Source of the DNA: Oscillospiraceae bacterium
GTDB taxonomy: Bacteria > Bacillota_A > Clostridia > Oscillospirales > CAG-272
Direction of reading: 5' to 3'
NCBI GenBank assembly: GCA_015064195.1
Contig: SVSO01000058.1
Span: 1-13,803, forward strand
DNA: 13,803 nt
In this document: in pieces, positions 7,552 through 13,803 of the stretch
How positions within the stretch are numbered: position 1 is the stretch's first letter
Layout: the number at the start of each line of letters is the position of its first letter
Notes under the pieces: model-generated
What the model saw: the letters and a program-made list of their open reading frames with translations, nothing else
What the model was told of the DNA's origin: nothing
Database searches by the model: none
Translations under genes and position numbers: made by a program

Positions 7552-8442
7552 TTATCCCTGACGGCGTTTGAAATACCGCGCCGGGGAGATTCCCATGATG
7601 CTCTTGAAGGAGCGGGAGAAATAGCAGTAATCGGTGAATCCCACCGCCGCCGCGATCTCCGGGACAGACAGCTCGCTTTCGTGAAATTCGTTCGCCGCCC
7701 GCTGAATGCGGTATTCCCGCAGGTATTCGGTGAAGGTCGTGCCGAAGCTCCGCTTGAACAGACGCGAAAAATTCCGGCGGCTGAATCCGAAGGCGGCGCA
7801 GACATCCGTGCCCGTCAGCGGTGCGGCATAATGCTCGGCGATGTAATTGGTGATGCTGCGGATGAACAGCAGATCGCGGCTGAAGGCATCGGCCGGCGGT
7901 GTATCGGCGGCGGTTTCCGTCAGCAGTGTCAGCAGGCGGTAGACCTCGCACATCATGCCGCCCTCCAGTGCCGGTGAACATTCGTCAAATGCCGCTTCAT
8001 ACTGCGCTTTGAGCGTATCCATGCAGGCGCAGAGTCGGTCGGCTTCCATAGAATCGCAATGCCAGTGTGATGCGAACCGTTTTTTGCCCTGCAGGATCTC
8101 TGTCAGAAGCGAGTCGAACCGGCTCCCGGCAAGCTGCGTCTCATAATGGGCCAGCTCCAGCATCAGGCAGTCGTAAATCACTTTTGCATCCGGGCCGTCT
8201 GTAAGGATTCCCGTGTGGGTGACATAGGGATTGACCAGCGCGGCATCACCGGGGTTCAGATGCAGCGTCTCGTCGTTCAGCTTGACCCGCATTTCGCCCT
8301 CACGCACCAGCAGGATCTCCAGCGAATCGTGATTATGCCCGCCGAAGCAGAGATTGCCATACGCCGCTTTTTTGTTGTAACGCTTGACCGATACGGGGAT
8401 GATGCGGTACTCATTGCGATGGTCGATCAGAAGTTTCAGCAT
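7552..8442 (-). CDS. AraC-family transcriptional regulator with N-terminal cupin domain
   Basis: The 296-residue protein has a cupin-like ligand domain in the N-terminal half (about 25-120, with GGHNHDSLEILLV and LNPGDAALVNP) and a double helix-turn-helix of the AraC/XylS type in the last 100 residues (LTGTDVCAAFGFSRRNFSRLFKR, then AAAVGFTDYCYFSRSFKSIMGISPARYF). This arrangement is typical of regulators that sense a sugar and act on a neighbouring catabolic gene. The start ATG 8442 has TGAGGA six bases upstream and lies just below its own promoter (8465-8493). It faces away from the GH38 mannosidase across a shared 167-base intergenic region. The ligand is not known; mannose-containing sugars are the natural guess from context. 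An effect on the GTPase genes downstream is less likely because they have a separate promoter. Confidence 0.92.
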   Translation of the reverse strand: MLKLLIDHRNEYRIIPVSVKRYNKKAAYGNLCFGGHNHDSLEILLVREGEMRVKLNDETLHLNPGDAALVNPYVTHTGILTDGPDAKVIYDCLMLELAHYETQLAGSRFDSLLTEILQGKKRFASHWHCDSMEADRLCACMDTLKAQYEAAFDECSPALEGGMMCEVYRLLTLLTETAADTPPADAFSRDLLFIRSITNYIAEHYAAPLTGTDVCAAFGFSRRNFSRLFKRSFGTTFTEYLREYRIQRAANEFHESELSVPEIAAAVGFTDYCYFSRSFKSIMGISPARYFKRRQG

Positions 8443-8464
8443 AGTATTTCCTCACCTCTGTAAT

Positions 8465-8493
8465 ATTATACCACATCCGGCACAATCCGTCAA
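8465..8493 (-). promoter_or_regulatory. Sigma-A promoter for the AraC regulator
   Basis: On the minus strand TTGACG (8493-8488; five of six matches) and TATAAT (8470-8465; six of six) are separated by 17 bases. The expected start near 8458 gives a leader of only about 16 bases. Confidence 0.87.
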
Positions 8494-8510
8494 GATTTCA
8501 TGCAAATATT

Positions 8511-8533
8511 GCCAAACAGGACAAATACTTGGC
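8511..8533. promoter_or_regulatory. Candidate AraC operator in divergent intergenic region
   Basis: GCCAA (8511-8515) and TTGGC (8529-8533) form a 5-bp inverted repeat with a 13-base centre, lying between the two divergent promoters. The related CAAATA appears at 8503 and 8522, and CAAAT again at 8556. Assignment to the AraC protein is by position only. Confidence 0.35.
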
Positions 8534-8543
8534 GCATCTGTTC

Positions 8544-8572
8544 TTTTCAAACCGGCAAATCTGTGCTATAAT
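8544..8572 (+). promoter_or_regulatory. Sigma-A promoter for the alpha-mannosidase
   Basis: An extended -10 (TGC before TATAAT at 8567-8572) is preceded at 17 bases by TTTTCA (8544-8549), a weak four-of-six -35. The weak -35 fits an activator-dependent promoter. Confidence 0.75.
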
Positions 8573-8592
8573 CATGTTGATACTATTATCAG

Positions 8593-8598
8593 AAAGGA
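8593..8598 (+). promoter_or_regulatory. Ribosome binding site fixing the start at 8610
   Basis: AAAGGA lies 11 bases before ATG 8610. Two other in-frame starts, at 8598 and 8529, are respectively too close to this site or upstream of the promoter's -10. Confidence 0.7.
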
Positions 8599-8609
8599 TG
8601 GTATATCGC

Positions 8610-11594
8610 ATGACGTTTATCAAGGAAAAAATCCGTATCAGCATCGGCCATCTTCAGGCAAATATGTACGCCTCGAAGTCACCGGTCGCCGGAATCGAGT
8701 ATACGCCCTCGCCGTATAAGGAGGGCAACACGCCGCCTGCCGATGCGGTCTGGACGCCGTATCACGGGGAGGAGCTTCCCGCCGCGCCCGATTATCACGC
8801 ATGGTTCCGCTTTACGCTGGATGTGCCGGAAGCCGCAGAGGGCAGAGAATACCGCCTCATTGCCACCACCGGCCGCGAGGGTCAGTGGGATGCCACCAAT
8901 CCCCAGTGTACGCTGTTCATCGACGGTGAGACGGCATATCAGGCCTTCGACACCAATCACACATGGGCACCGCTGAAGCCCGGCAAGCACACGGTCAATC
9001 TCTACTATTATTCCAATGCAGGCGGCACTTCCGTCCGTCTGAACATCGCCATGGCGGAGGTGGATCTTTCCGTCGAAAAGCTGTGGTATGACATGGATGT
9101 GCCTTTCATGGCAATGAAATGCCTGCCCGGCGATTCTTCCGAATACGCTTCCATCTGCAATGTGCTGGACCGCGCTTGTATGCTGCTGGATTTCCGCCGT
9201 ATGAAGTCGCCGGAATTCTACGCAAGCGTCAAGGAAGCCATCGCCTTCATGCAGGAGGAATTCTACGCCAAGCTGAACGGCGGCTCGGGCGTTGAGCTTG
9301 CCATGTTCGGCCATACCCACATCGATGTGGCATGGCTGTGGACGCTGGCGCAGACCCGTGAGAAGGCACAGCGCTCCTTCTCCACCGTCATCCGCCTGAT
9401 GGAACGCTATCCCGACTACATCTTCATGTCCAGCCAGCCCCAGCTCTACGAATACGTGAAGGAGCAGGATCCGGAGCTGTACGCCAAGATCAAGGAGCGT
9501 GTCCGCGAGGGCCGCTGGGAGGTCGAGGGCGCAATGTGGCTGGAGTCCGACACCAACCTTGTCAGCGGTGAGAGCCTTATCCGCCAGATCCTCTACGGAA
9601 AGAAATTCATGCGCGAGGAATTCGGCGTGGAATCGAAGTGCCTGTGGCTGCCTGACGTATTCGGCTATACCGCAGCCCTTCCGCAGATTCTGAAGAAATC
9701 CGGTGTGCCGCGCTTCTTCACCTCCAAGATCTCCTGGTGCGAAACGGATAAATTCCCCCACGATATGTTCGTATGGCAGGGCATCGACGGCAGCGAGGTG
9801 TTCTCCGTGCTGTCTGAAAGCTATGTGAAGAATCTTGATCCCGGCACGGTTTACGCATCGTGGAGAAATCATGTGGACAAGAAATATTCCAACATTCATT
9901 TGTCCACCTTCGGCTACGGTGACGGCGGCGGCGGACCTACCGCATATCAGCTGGAAGTGTTTGAGCGCATGAAGGACGGTCTGCCCGGATTCCCGAAGCT
10001 GACCATGAAGCGCACCGGTGACAGCATCGACGAGATCGAGGCGCAGTTTAATAAAAACGCCGAGCAGCTCAGATTCCTGCCCAAGTGGTCGGGTGAGCTG
10101 TATCTGGAGATGCACCGCGGAACCTACACCTCCATCGCGAAGAATAAGAAGAACAACCGCCTGTCCGAATATGCGTATCAGCATCTGGAGACCCTGTCGC
10201 TGACGGATGAGCTGACTGGCGGCGAGGTATATCCCAAGGAAATGATCGACAAGAACTGGCACACCATCTTGAAGAACCAGTTCCACGACATCATCCCCGG
10301 CTCGTCCATCAAGCAGGTTTACGATGACAGCGACCGCGAATATGCACAGCTGCTTGGCGATGCATCCGCGCTGATGGATGCAAAGCTTGACACCATCGCA
10401 GGCAAGATCGGCACCGACGGCGGCACGTTTGTCTACAATCCGTCGCCCTTCACGGCTGACGGACTCATTGAGACGGCGGACGGCTATGCCATCGCGAAGA
10501 ATGTTCCCGCACACGGCTGGGCTGTCACGGCACCCATCACTGAGGGCAGTGTGAAGGCCGGCGAACGGTTCATCGAGAATGACTGCGTGCGTGTGGAATT
10601 CAACGACAAACTGCACATCGTGTCCTTCTTTGACAAGAGAAACGGCCGCGAAGCCATCGAGGCCGGCAAGGAAGCCAACGTGCTGGAGGTCTACGAGGAT
10701 TATCCCCGCGAATACGACGCATGGGAGATCACCGAATACTACAAGCAGAAGAAGTGGCTGGCTGACGATGTTTCGGCAGTGGAGGTCATCGGCGACGGCG
10801 TGCGTGCCGGCATCAAGGTGACGCGCCGCTACTGCGATTCCACCATTGTGCAGACCATCACCCTGCATGAAGGCTCGCCCCGCCTCGATTTTGACACCGA
10901 GATCGACTGGCATGAGGATCACGTTCTCCTGCGCTCCGCATTCCCCTTCGATATCCGCTCGGATTTCGCATCCTACGAGATCCAGTTCGGTCACATCAAG
11001 CGTCCGACCCACCGCAACACGTCGTGGGATCAGGCGAAGTTTGAAGTTTCCGCCCACAAGTGGGCAGACCTGTCCGATGCAGATTTCGGCGTATCCCTGC
11101 TCAATAACTGCAAGTACGGCTACAACTGCGAGGAAAACGTGATGGGCATTTCGCTGCTCAAGGCGGCAACCTATCCGAATCCCGAGGCAGACCGCGGCAT
11201 GAATACCTTCACCTACGCCCTCTATCCTCATACGGGCGCAGTGGGAACGGACACTATCGCCGAAGCATACGCGCTGAACAATCCCATGCTGACCCGCACC
11301 GTAGGCAAGCAGGAGGGTATGCTGGAGGAAAGCTGGCAGATCGCGGCAAGCTCCAACCCCGGCTTTGTCATCGACACGGTGAAGAAGTCTGAGGACGGCA
11401 CGGGCATCATCGTCCGCGGCTATGAATCCCGGGGCGGCCGTGCATCCACCACGCTGGAGCTGGGCTTCGATGCCAAGAAAGCCGAGCTGTGCGACCTGAT
11501 GGAGAACGTCACCGGCTCTCTGGCGCTCGACGGCAGAAGCGTATCTGTCACTGCCGGCAGCTTTGAGATCGTTACGGTCAAGTTCACCCTTTGA
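8610..11594 (+). CDS. GH38 alpha-mannosidase
   Basis: This 994-residue cytoplasmic enzyme (no signal peptide) is a member of glycoside hydrolase family 38, which cleaves alpha-linked mannose using a zinc-assisted retaining mechanism. After an N-terminal beta domain (to about 220), the catalytic domain begins with FGHTHIDVAWLW at 233-244, where His237 and Asp239 are the zinc ligands by analogy with Golgi mannosidase II. The nucleophile is probably Asp349 in LWLPDVFGY. The later QFHDIIPGSS (around 557-566) has the expected His559-Asp560 of the zinc site. C-terminal beta domains make up the rest. The length is normal for bacterial GH38 proteins. It starts at ATG 8610, is read from the promoter at 8544-8572, and stands alone before a strong terminator. 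The divergent AraC regulator probably controls it. It likely trims mannose from imported N-glycan or mannan fragments; the transporter is not adjacent. Confidence 0.95.
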   Translation: MTFIKEKIRISIGHLQANMYASKSPVAGIEYTPSPYKEGNTPPADAVWTPYHGEELPAAPDYHAWFRFTLDVPEAAEGREYRLIATTGREGQWDATNPQCTLFIDGETAYQAFDTNHTWAPLKPGKHTVNLYYYSNAGGTSVRLNIAMAEVDLSVEKLWYDMDVPFMAMKCLPGDSSEYASICNVLDRACMLLDFRRMKSPEFYASVKEAIAFMQEEFYAKLNGGSGVELAMFGHTHIDVAWLWTLAQTREKAQRSFSTVIRLMERYPDYIFMSSQPQLYEYVKEQDPELYAKIKERVREGRWEVEGAMWLESDTNLVSGESLIRQILYGKKFMREEFGVESKCLWLPDVFGYTAALPQILKKSGVPRFFTSKISWCETDKFPHDMFVWQGIDGSEVFSVLSESYVKNLDPGTVYASWRNHVDKKYSNIHLSTFGYGDGGGGPTAYQLEVFERMKDGLPGFPKLTMKRTGDSIDEIEAQFNKNAEQLRFLPKWSGELYLEMHRGTYTSIAKNKKNNRLSEYAYQHLETLSLTDELTGGEVYPKEMIDKNWHTILKNQFHDIIPGSSIKQVYDDSDREYAQLLGDASALMDAKLDTIAGKIGTDGGTFVYNPSPFTADGLIETADGYAIAKNVPAHGWAVTAPITEGSVKAGERFIENDCVRVEFNDKLHIVSFFDKRNGREAIEAGKEANVLEVYEDYPREYDAWEITEYYKQKKWLADDVSAVEVIGDGVRAGIKVTRRYCDSTIVQTITLHEGSPRLDFDTEIDWHEDHVLLRSAFPFDIRSDFASYEIQFGHIKRPTHRNTSWDQAKFEVSAHKWADLSDADFGVSLLNNCKYGYNCEENVMGISLLKAATYPNPEADRGMNTFTYALYPHTGAVGTDTIAEAYALNNPMLTRTVGKQEGMLEESWQIAASSNPGFVIDTVKKSEDGTGIIVRGYESRGGRASTTLELGFDAKKAELCDLMENVTGSLALDGRSVSVTAGSFEIVTVKFTL

Positions 11595-11609
11595 TGCTTT
11601 ACAGAATCA

Positions 11610-11643
11610 GCACTCCCCGTCATCCGACGGGGAGTGCTTTTTT
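11610..11643 (+). terminator. Intrinsic terminator after the alpha-mannosidase
   Basis: A perfect 12-bp GC-rich stem (GCACTCCCCGTC with its complement) around an ATCC loop at 11622-11625, followed by six Ts. It begins 16 bases after the mannosidase stop. Confidence 0.95.
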
Positions 11644-11738
11644 ACGACGAAAATCTGCAACTTTTTCACGGATTCCTGCATTGATTTGCCGGAAACTGTT
11701 AAATAATCCACGAAAAATCAGGAAAAATCCGGTTTTTC

Positions 11739-11766
11739 AAAAAAAATTATGATTTTTTTAAAAAAA
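11739..11766 (+). promoter_or_regulatory. A/T-tract block upstream of the TAXI promoter (UP-element-like)
   Basis: Runs of seven to eight A or T, including an 8-bp inverted repeat (11740-11747 and 11752-11759) with a TATG loop, end just before the -35 at 11770. This is the position and composition of an UP element that contacts the RNA polymerase alpha subunit. A weak hairpin is also possible. Confidence 0.4.
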
Positions 11767-11769
11767 CTC

Positions 11770-11798
11770 TTGCAAAATGAGTGGAAATGATGTATAAT
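11770..11798 (+). promoter_or_regulatory. Sigma-A promoter for the TRAP-TAXI operon
   Basis: TTGCAA (11770-11775; four of six) and a perfect TATAAT (11793-11798) are separated by 17 bases, about 45 bases before the ATG. The rest of the 11644-11848 gap is AT-rich leader with no gene. Confidence 0.8.
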
Positions 11799-11848
11799 AG
11801 AATATAGGAAGACCTTTTTTTAATTTTATTATTTTTTGGAGGTTCATT

Positions 11849-12796
11849 ATGAACAAGAAACTTCTTGCGGTCATCGCCCTTGCTCTGGTGATGATCCTCG
11901 CGCTCGCTTCCTGCGGCTCCAAGCTGACCATGGGTACCGGCGGCACCGGCGGCACCTACTATGCGTTCGGCACCATCCTCGGCCAGTACATCGAAAAGAA
12001 TGCCGGCACCGGCTGTGTGGCAGTTTCCACCGACGGTTCCAAGGCGAACATCGAAGGTATCGCTTCCGGCGACTACCAGCTGGCAACCGTTCAGTCCGAC
12101 GTTATGGCATACGCCTGGAACGGCACCAACACCTTTGCTGAAACCGGCAAGGTCGATTCCTTCCGCGTAATCGGCGGTCTGTATGCAGAATCCATCCAGC
12201 TCATCACCATGGATCCCTCCATCAAGAGCGTTGCTGACCTGAAGGGCAAGTCCGTTTCCATCGGCGCACCCGGTTCGGGCGTATACTTCAACGCTATGGA
12301 CGTGCTTTCCGCAGCTGGTCTCTCCGAGACTGACATCAAGGCTCAGTATCAGAGCTTCAACGACAGCACCGAGAGCCTCAAGGACGGCAAGATCGACGCT
12401 GCATTCGTGGTTGCTGGTGCTCCCACTCCCGCAGTTGTTGAGCTGATGACCACCGCTGACGCTTACCTCGTTCCGATCGACGGCGCAGTTGCTGACAAGG
12501 TTATGGCAAGCTGCCCCTACTACACCACTTACACCATCCCCGCAGGCACCTATGAAGGTCAGGCAAAGGATGTTGTTACCCTTACTGTTAAGGCTACTAT
12601 GATCGTTTCCGCTGATCTCGACGAGGAAACGGTATATCAGATCACCAAGGCAATCTTCGACAACACCGAGGCGATTTCCGCTGAGCACGCAAAGGGTGCT
12701 GAGCTGAGCATCGAGAATGCAACCAGCGGTATGACCGCTCCGTTCCATGCAGGTGCGGCACGCTACTTTGCAGAGAAGGGCGTAACGGTTGAATAA
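11849..12796 (+). CDS. TRAP transporter solute-binding lipoprotein, TAXI family
   Basis: The 315-residue protein starts with a lipoprotein signal: MNKKLL, a hydrophobic core, and the lipobox LASC with Cys22. The mature part begins with the glycine-rich MGTGGTGGTYYAFGTILGQYI (from 28), the hallmark of the TAXI (TRAP-associated extracytoplasmic immunogenic) family, and continues with the TAXI-type pattern SVADLKGKSVSIGAPGSGV at about 127-145. The length matches the usual 310-340. TAXI proteins capture small acids or other solutes outside the cell for sodium-driven TRAP permeases; the ligand is unknown. GGAGG at 11838-11842, six bases before ATG 11849, sets the start. The permease gene follows 83 bases later. 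Codon use (many GTT and GCT) differs from neighbours and suggests high expression, as expected for a binding protein needed in excess. Confidence 0.95.
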   Translation: MNKKLLAVIALALVMILALASCGSKLTMGTGGTGGTYYAFGTILGQYIEKNAGTGCVAVSTDGSKANIEGIASGDYQLATVQSDVMAYAWNGTNTFAETGKVDSFRVIGGLYAESIQLITMDPSIKSVADLKGKSVSIGAPGSGVYFNAMDVLSAAGLSETDIKAQYQSFNDSTESLKDGKIDAAFVVAGAPTPAVVELMTTADAYLVPIDGAVADKVMASCPYYTTYTIPAGTYEGQAKDVVTLTVKATMIVSADLDEETVYQITKAIFDNTEAISAEHAKGAELSIENATSGMTAPFHAGAARYFAEKGVTVE

Positions 12797-12824
12797 GCCC
12801 CAACCCGGATAAGCTTACACAGAT

Positions 12825-12852
12825 TTCCGCCGCCGGTACTCCGACGGCGGAA
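12825..12852 (+). other. Intercistronic hairpin between TAXI binding protein and permease
   Basis: TTCCGCCG and CGGCGGAA pair perfectly, extended inward past a C-A mismatch by three further pairs around a TACT loop. No T-run follows, so it is not a standard terminator. It probably protects the upstream message or lowers transcription into the permease. Confidence 0.65.
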
Positions 12853-12879
12853 GCTATTCCTATATGAAAGGACCTCGGT

Positions 12880-13803
12880 ATGTCAAATAAAATCCCCGAA
12901 AATCAAACGATTCCGGAGCAGACGACACAGCTGAGCGAGGAGGAAATGGCCGCCAATGTGGACGCGGTCATGAAAAAATACGACCGGGAATCCAACACGC
13001 GCATCTGGGAAGGCGCGCCGAAGTGGGTCGTTACCAGCATCCTCGCGGCTTTTTCGCTGTTCTGCATCTATGTCACCCTGTTCGCCACATGGCTGGAGGA
13101 GGTTCGACTGACCTCTTTCGTTGCACTGATTGTCATGATGGGCTACATCATTTTCCCTGCGCGTAAGGGCGTGCAGAAGGTCAATCATATGCCGTGGTAC
13201 GATATTGTACTGATGGTGCTCGGAACAGGCGCATTCCTCTATTTCACCTTTTTCGCAATGGATATCATCAAGCAGGGCGCAACGCTGGAGATCTATCAGC
13301 TGATCATCGGTATCATCGGTATTCTTGCACTGGCGGAGATCTGCCGGAGAAGCGTCGGTCTGCCCATCCTTGTCGTGGCAGCAGCGTTCCTCATCTACGC
13401 GCTGTTCTTCGGCCTGACGAATCCCGATTTCATGAAGCGTCTGAACACCCTCGTGCGCACGCTTTTCTATTCCAAAGAGGGAATCCTGTCAACGCCCATC
13501 AACGCCTGCTCGAAATTTATCGTCGTGTTCATCATCTTCGGCGCATTTCTCGAGCGCACTGGTATCGCGGACTTTTTCATTCAGGCGGCCAATGTGGTTG
13601 TCGGTGGATTCTCCGGCGGCCCGGCTAAGGTTGCGGTTGTTGCCAGCGCGCTGGAGGGCATGGTTTCCGGCTCCTCCGTGGCAAACACCGTGGGCAGCGG
13701 CTCCGTCACCATCCCGCTGATGAAAAAGACCGGCTACAAGCCGGAATTCGCCGCCGCGGCGGAAGCTGCCGCCTCCACCGGCGGTCAGATCATTCCGCCT
13801 ATC
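12880..13803 (+). CDS. TRAP transporter fused permease (TAXI type), N-terminal part (3' end outside window)
   Basis: The frame is open from ATG 12880 to the window end, giving the first 308 residues of a protein that usually has about 640-700. After a polar N-terminus (1-46), hydrophobic segments lie at about 49-71, 80-93, 108-130, 138-155, 160-179 and 212-245. The early segments match the small DctQ-like subunit and those from about 200 the large DctM-like subunit, joined as in TAXI-type fused permeases. The DctM-like signature is seen at 256-308, with SALEGMVSGSSVANTVGSGS followed by PLMKKTGYKPEFAAA and STGGQIIPP. It would form the sodium-coupled membrane pore that takes substrate from the TAXI lipoprotein encoded upstream. 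AAAGGA at 12867-12872, seven bases before the ATG, sets the start. Confidence 0.95.
   Translation, partial: MSNKIPENQTIPEQTTQLSEEEMAANVDAVMKKYDRESNTRIWEGAPKWVVTSILAAFSLFCIYVTLFATWLEEVRLTSFVALIVMMGYIIFPARKGVQKVNHMPWYDIVLMVLGTGAFLYFTFFAMDIIKQGATLEIYQLIIGIIGILALAEICRRSVGLPILVVAAAFLIYALFFGLTNPDFMKRLNTLVRTLFYSKEGILSTPINACSKFIVVFIIFGAFLERTGIADFFIQAANVVVGGFSGGPAKVAVVASALEGMVSGSSVANTVGSGSVTIPLMKKTGYKPEFAAAAEAAASTGGQIIPPI

Noticed and set aside
8529..8609. Upstream extension of the mannosidase start to ATG 8529
   Set aside because: It would place the start upstream of the promoter -10 (8567-8572) and has no ribosome binding site; ATG 8610 fits better.
8679..11231. 850-codon minus-strand open frame inside the mannosidase gene
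   Set aside because: Antisense to unmistakable GH38 coding sequence; explained by GC-rich codon use that avoids stops on the other strand.
11747..12748. 333-codon minus-strand open frame opposite the TAXI lipoprotein
   Set aside because: Antisense to a clear TAXI-family gene and extends into its promoter region; a codon-bias shadow.

Overview
The window (13,803 bases, fairly GC-rich apart from AT-rich promoter stretches) looks like chromosome of an anaerobic Gram-positive commensal, probably a Clostridia/Oscillospiraceae-type gut bacterium. This is inferred from strong AGGAGG-type ribosome binding sites, consensus sigma-A promoters with 17-base spacers, lipoprotein-anchored substrate-binding proteins, and the mix of AraC regulator, GH38 mannosidase and sugar-uptake lipoprotein. 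No rRNA, tRNA, CRISPR array, phage or insertion sequence was seen, and the exact taxon cannot be read from the sequence.

Region 1 (1-5274, plus strand) is a compact operon of four genes: the 3' end of a glycosidase-like gene, an EamA/DMT membrane transporter, a second complete but unassigned GH42-like glycosidase, and a sugar-type ABC substrate-binding lipoprotein. Gaps are 11-24 bases and the run ends in a perfect 17-bp terminator hairpin. The two glycosidase-like proteins are probably cytoplasmic (the complete one has no signal peptide). The lipoprotein would capture an oligosaccharide outside the cell, but no ABC permease genes lie beside it.

Region 2 (5276-7534, minus strand) converges on the same terminator. 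It holds two G3E (COG0523) P-loop GTPase genes behind a perfect-consensus sigma-A promoter. The first GTPase carries a Cys-x-Cys-Cys metal motif and a tandemly repeated His/Asp/Cys-rich insert of about 100 residues, pointing to metal (zinc or nickel) handling. The second is an N-terminal GTPase joined to a DUF1980/TIGR03943-like C-terminal domain. Its reading frame is broken by a single TAA exactly at the Walker A lysine, either a very recent null mutation or a sequence error.

Region 3 (7552-11643) is a divergent pair: an AraC-family regulator (minus) and a GH38 alpha-mannosidase (plus), with opposing sigma-A promoters in a 167-base intergenic region that also contains an inverted repeat suited to an operator. 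The layout suggests local control of the mannosidase by the AraC protein.

Region 4 (11644-13803, plus) is a TRAP transporter of the TAXI type: a lipoprotein binding protein with its own promoter and codon use suggesting high expression, then an intercistronic hairpin, then the N-terminal part of a fused permease that runs off the window.

No wholly new system is evident. The most unusual items are the GTPase-DUF1980 fusion with its Walker A nonsense codon, the repeat-built metal-binding insert, and the unassigned glycosidase/DMT/lipoprotein operon.
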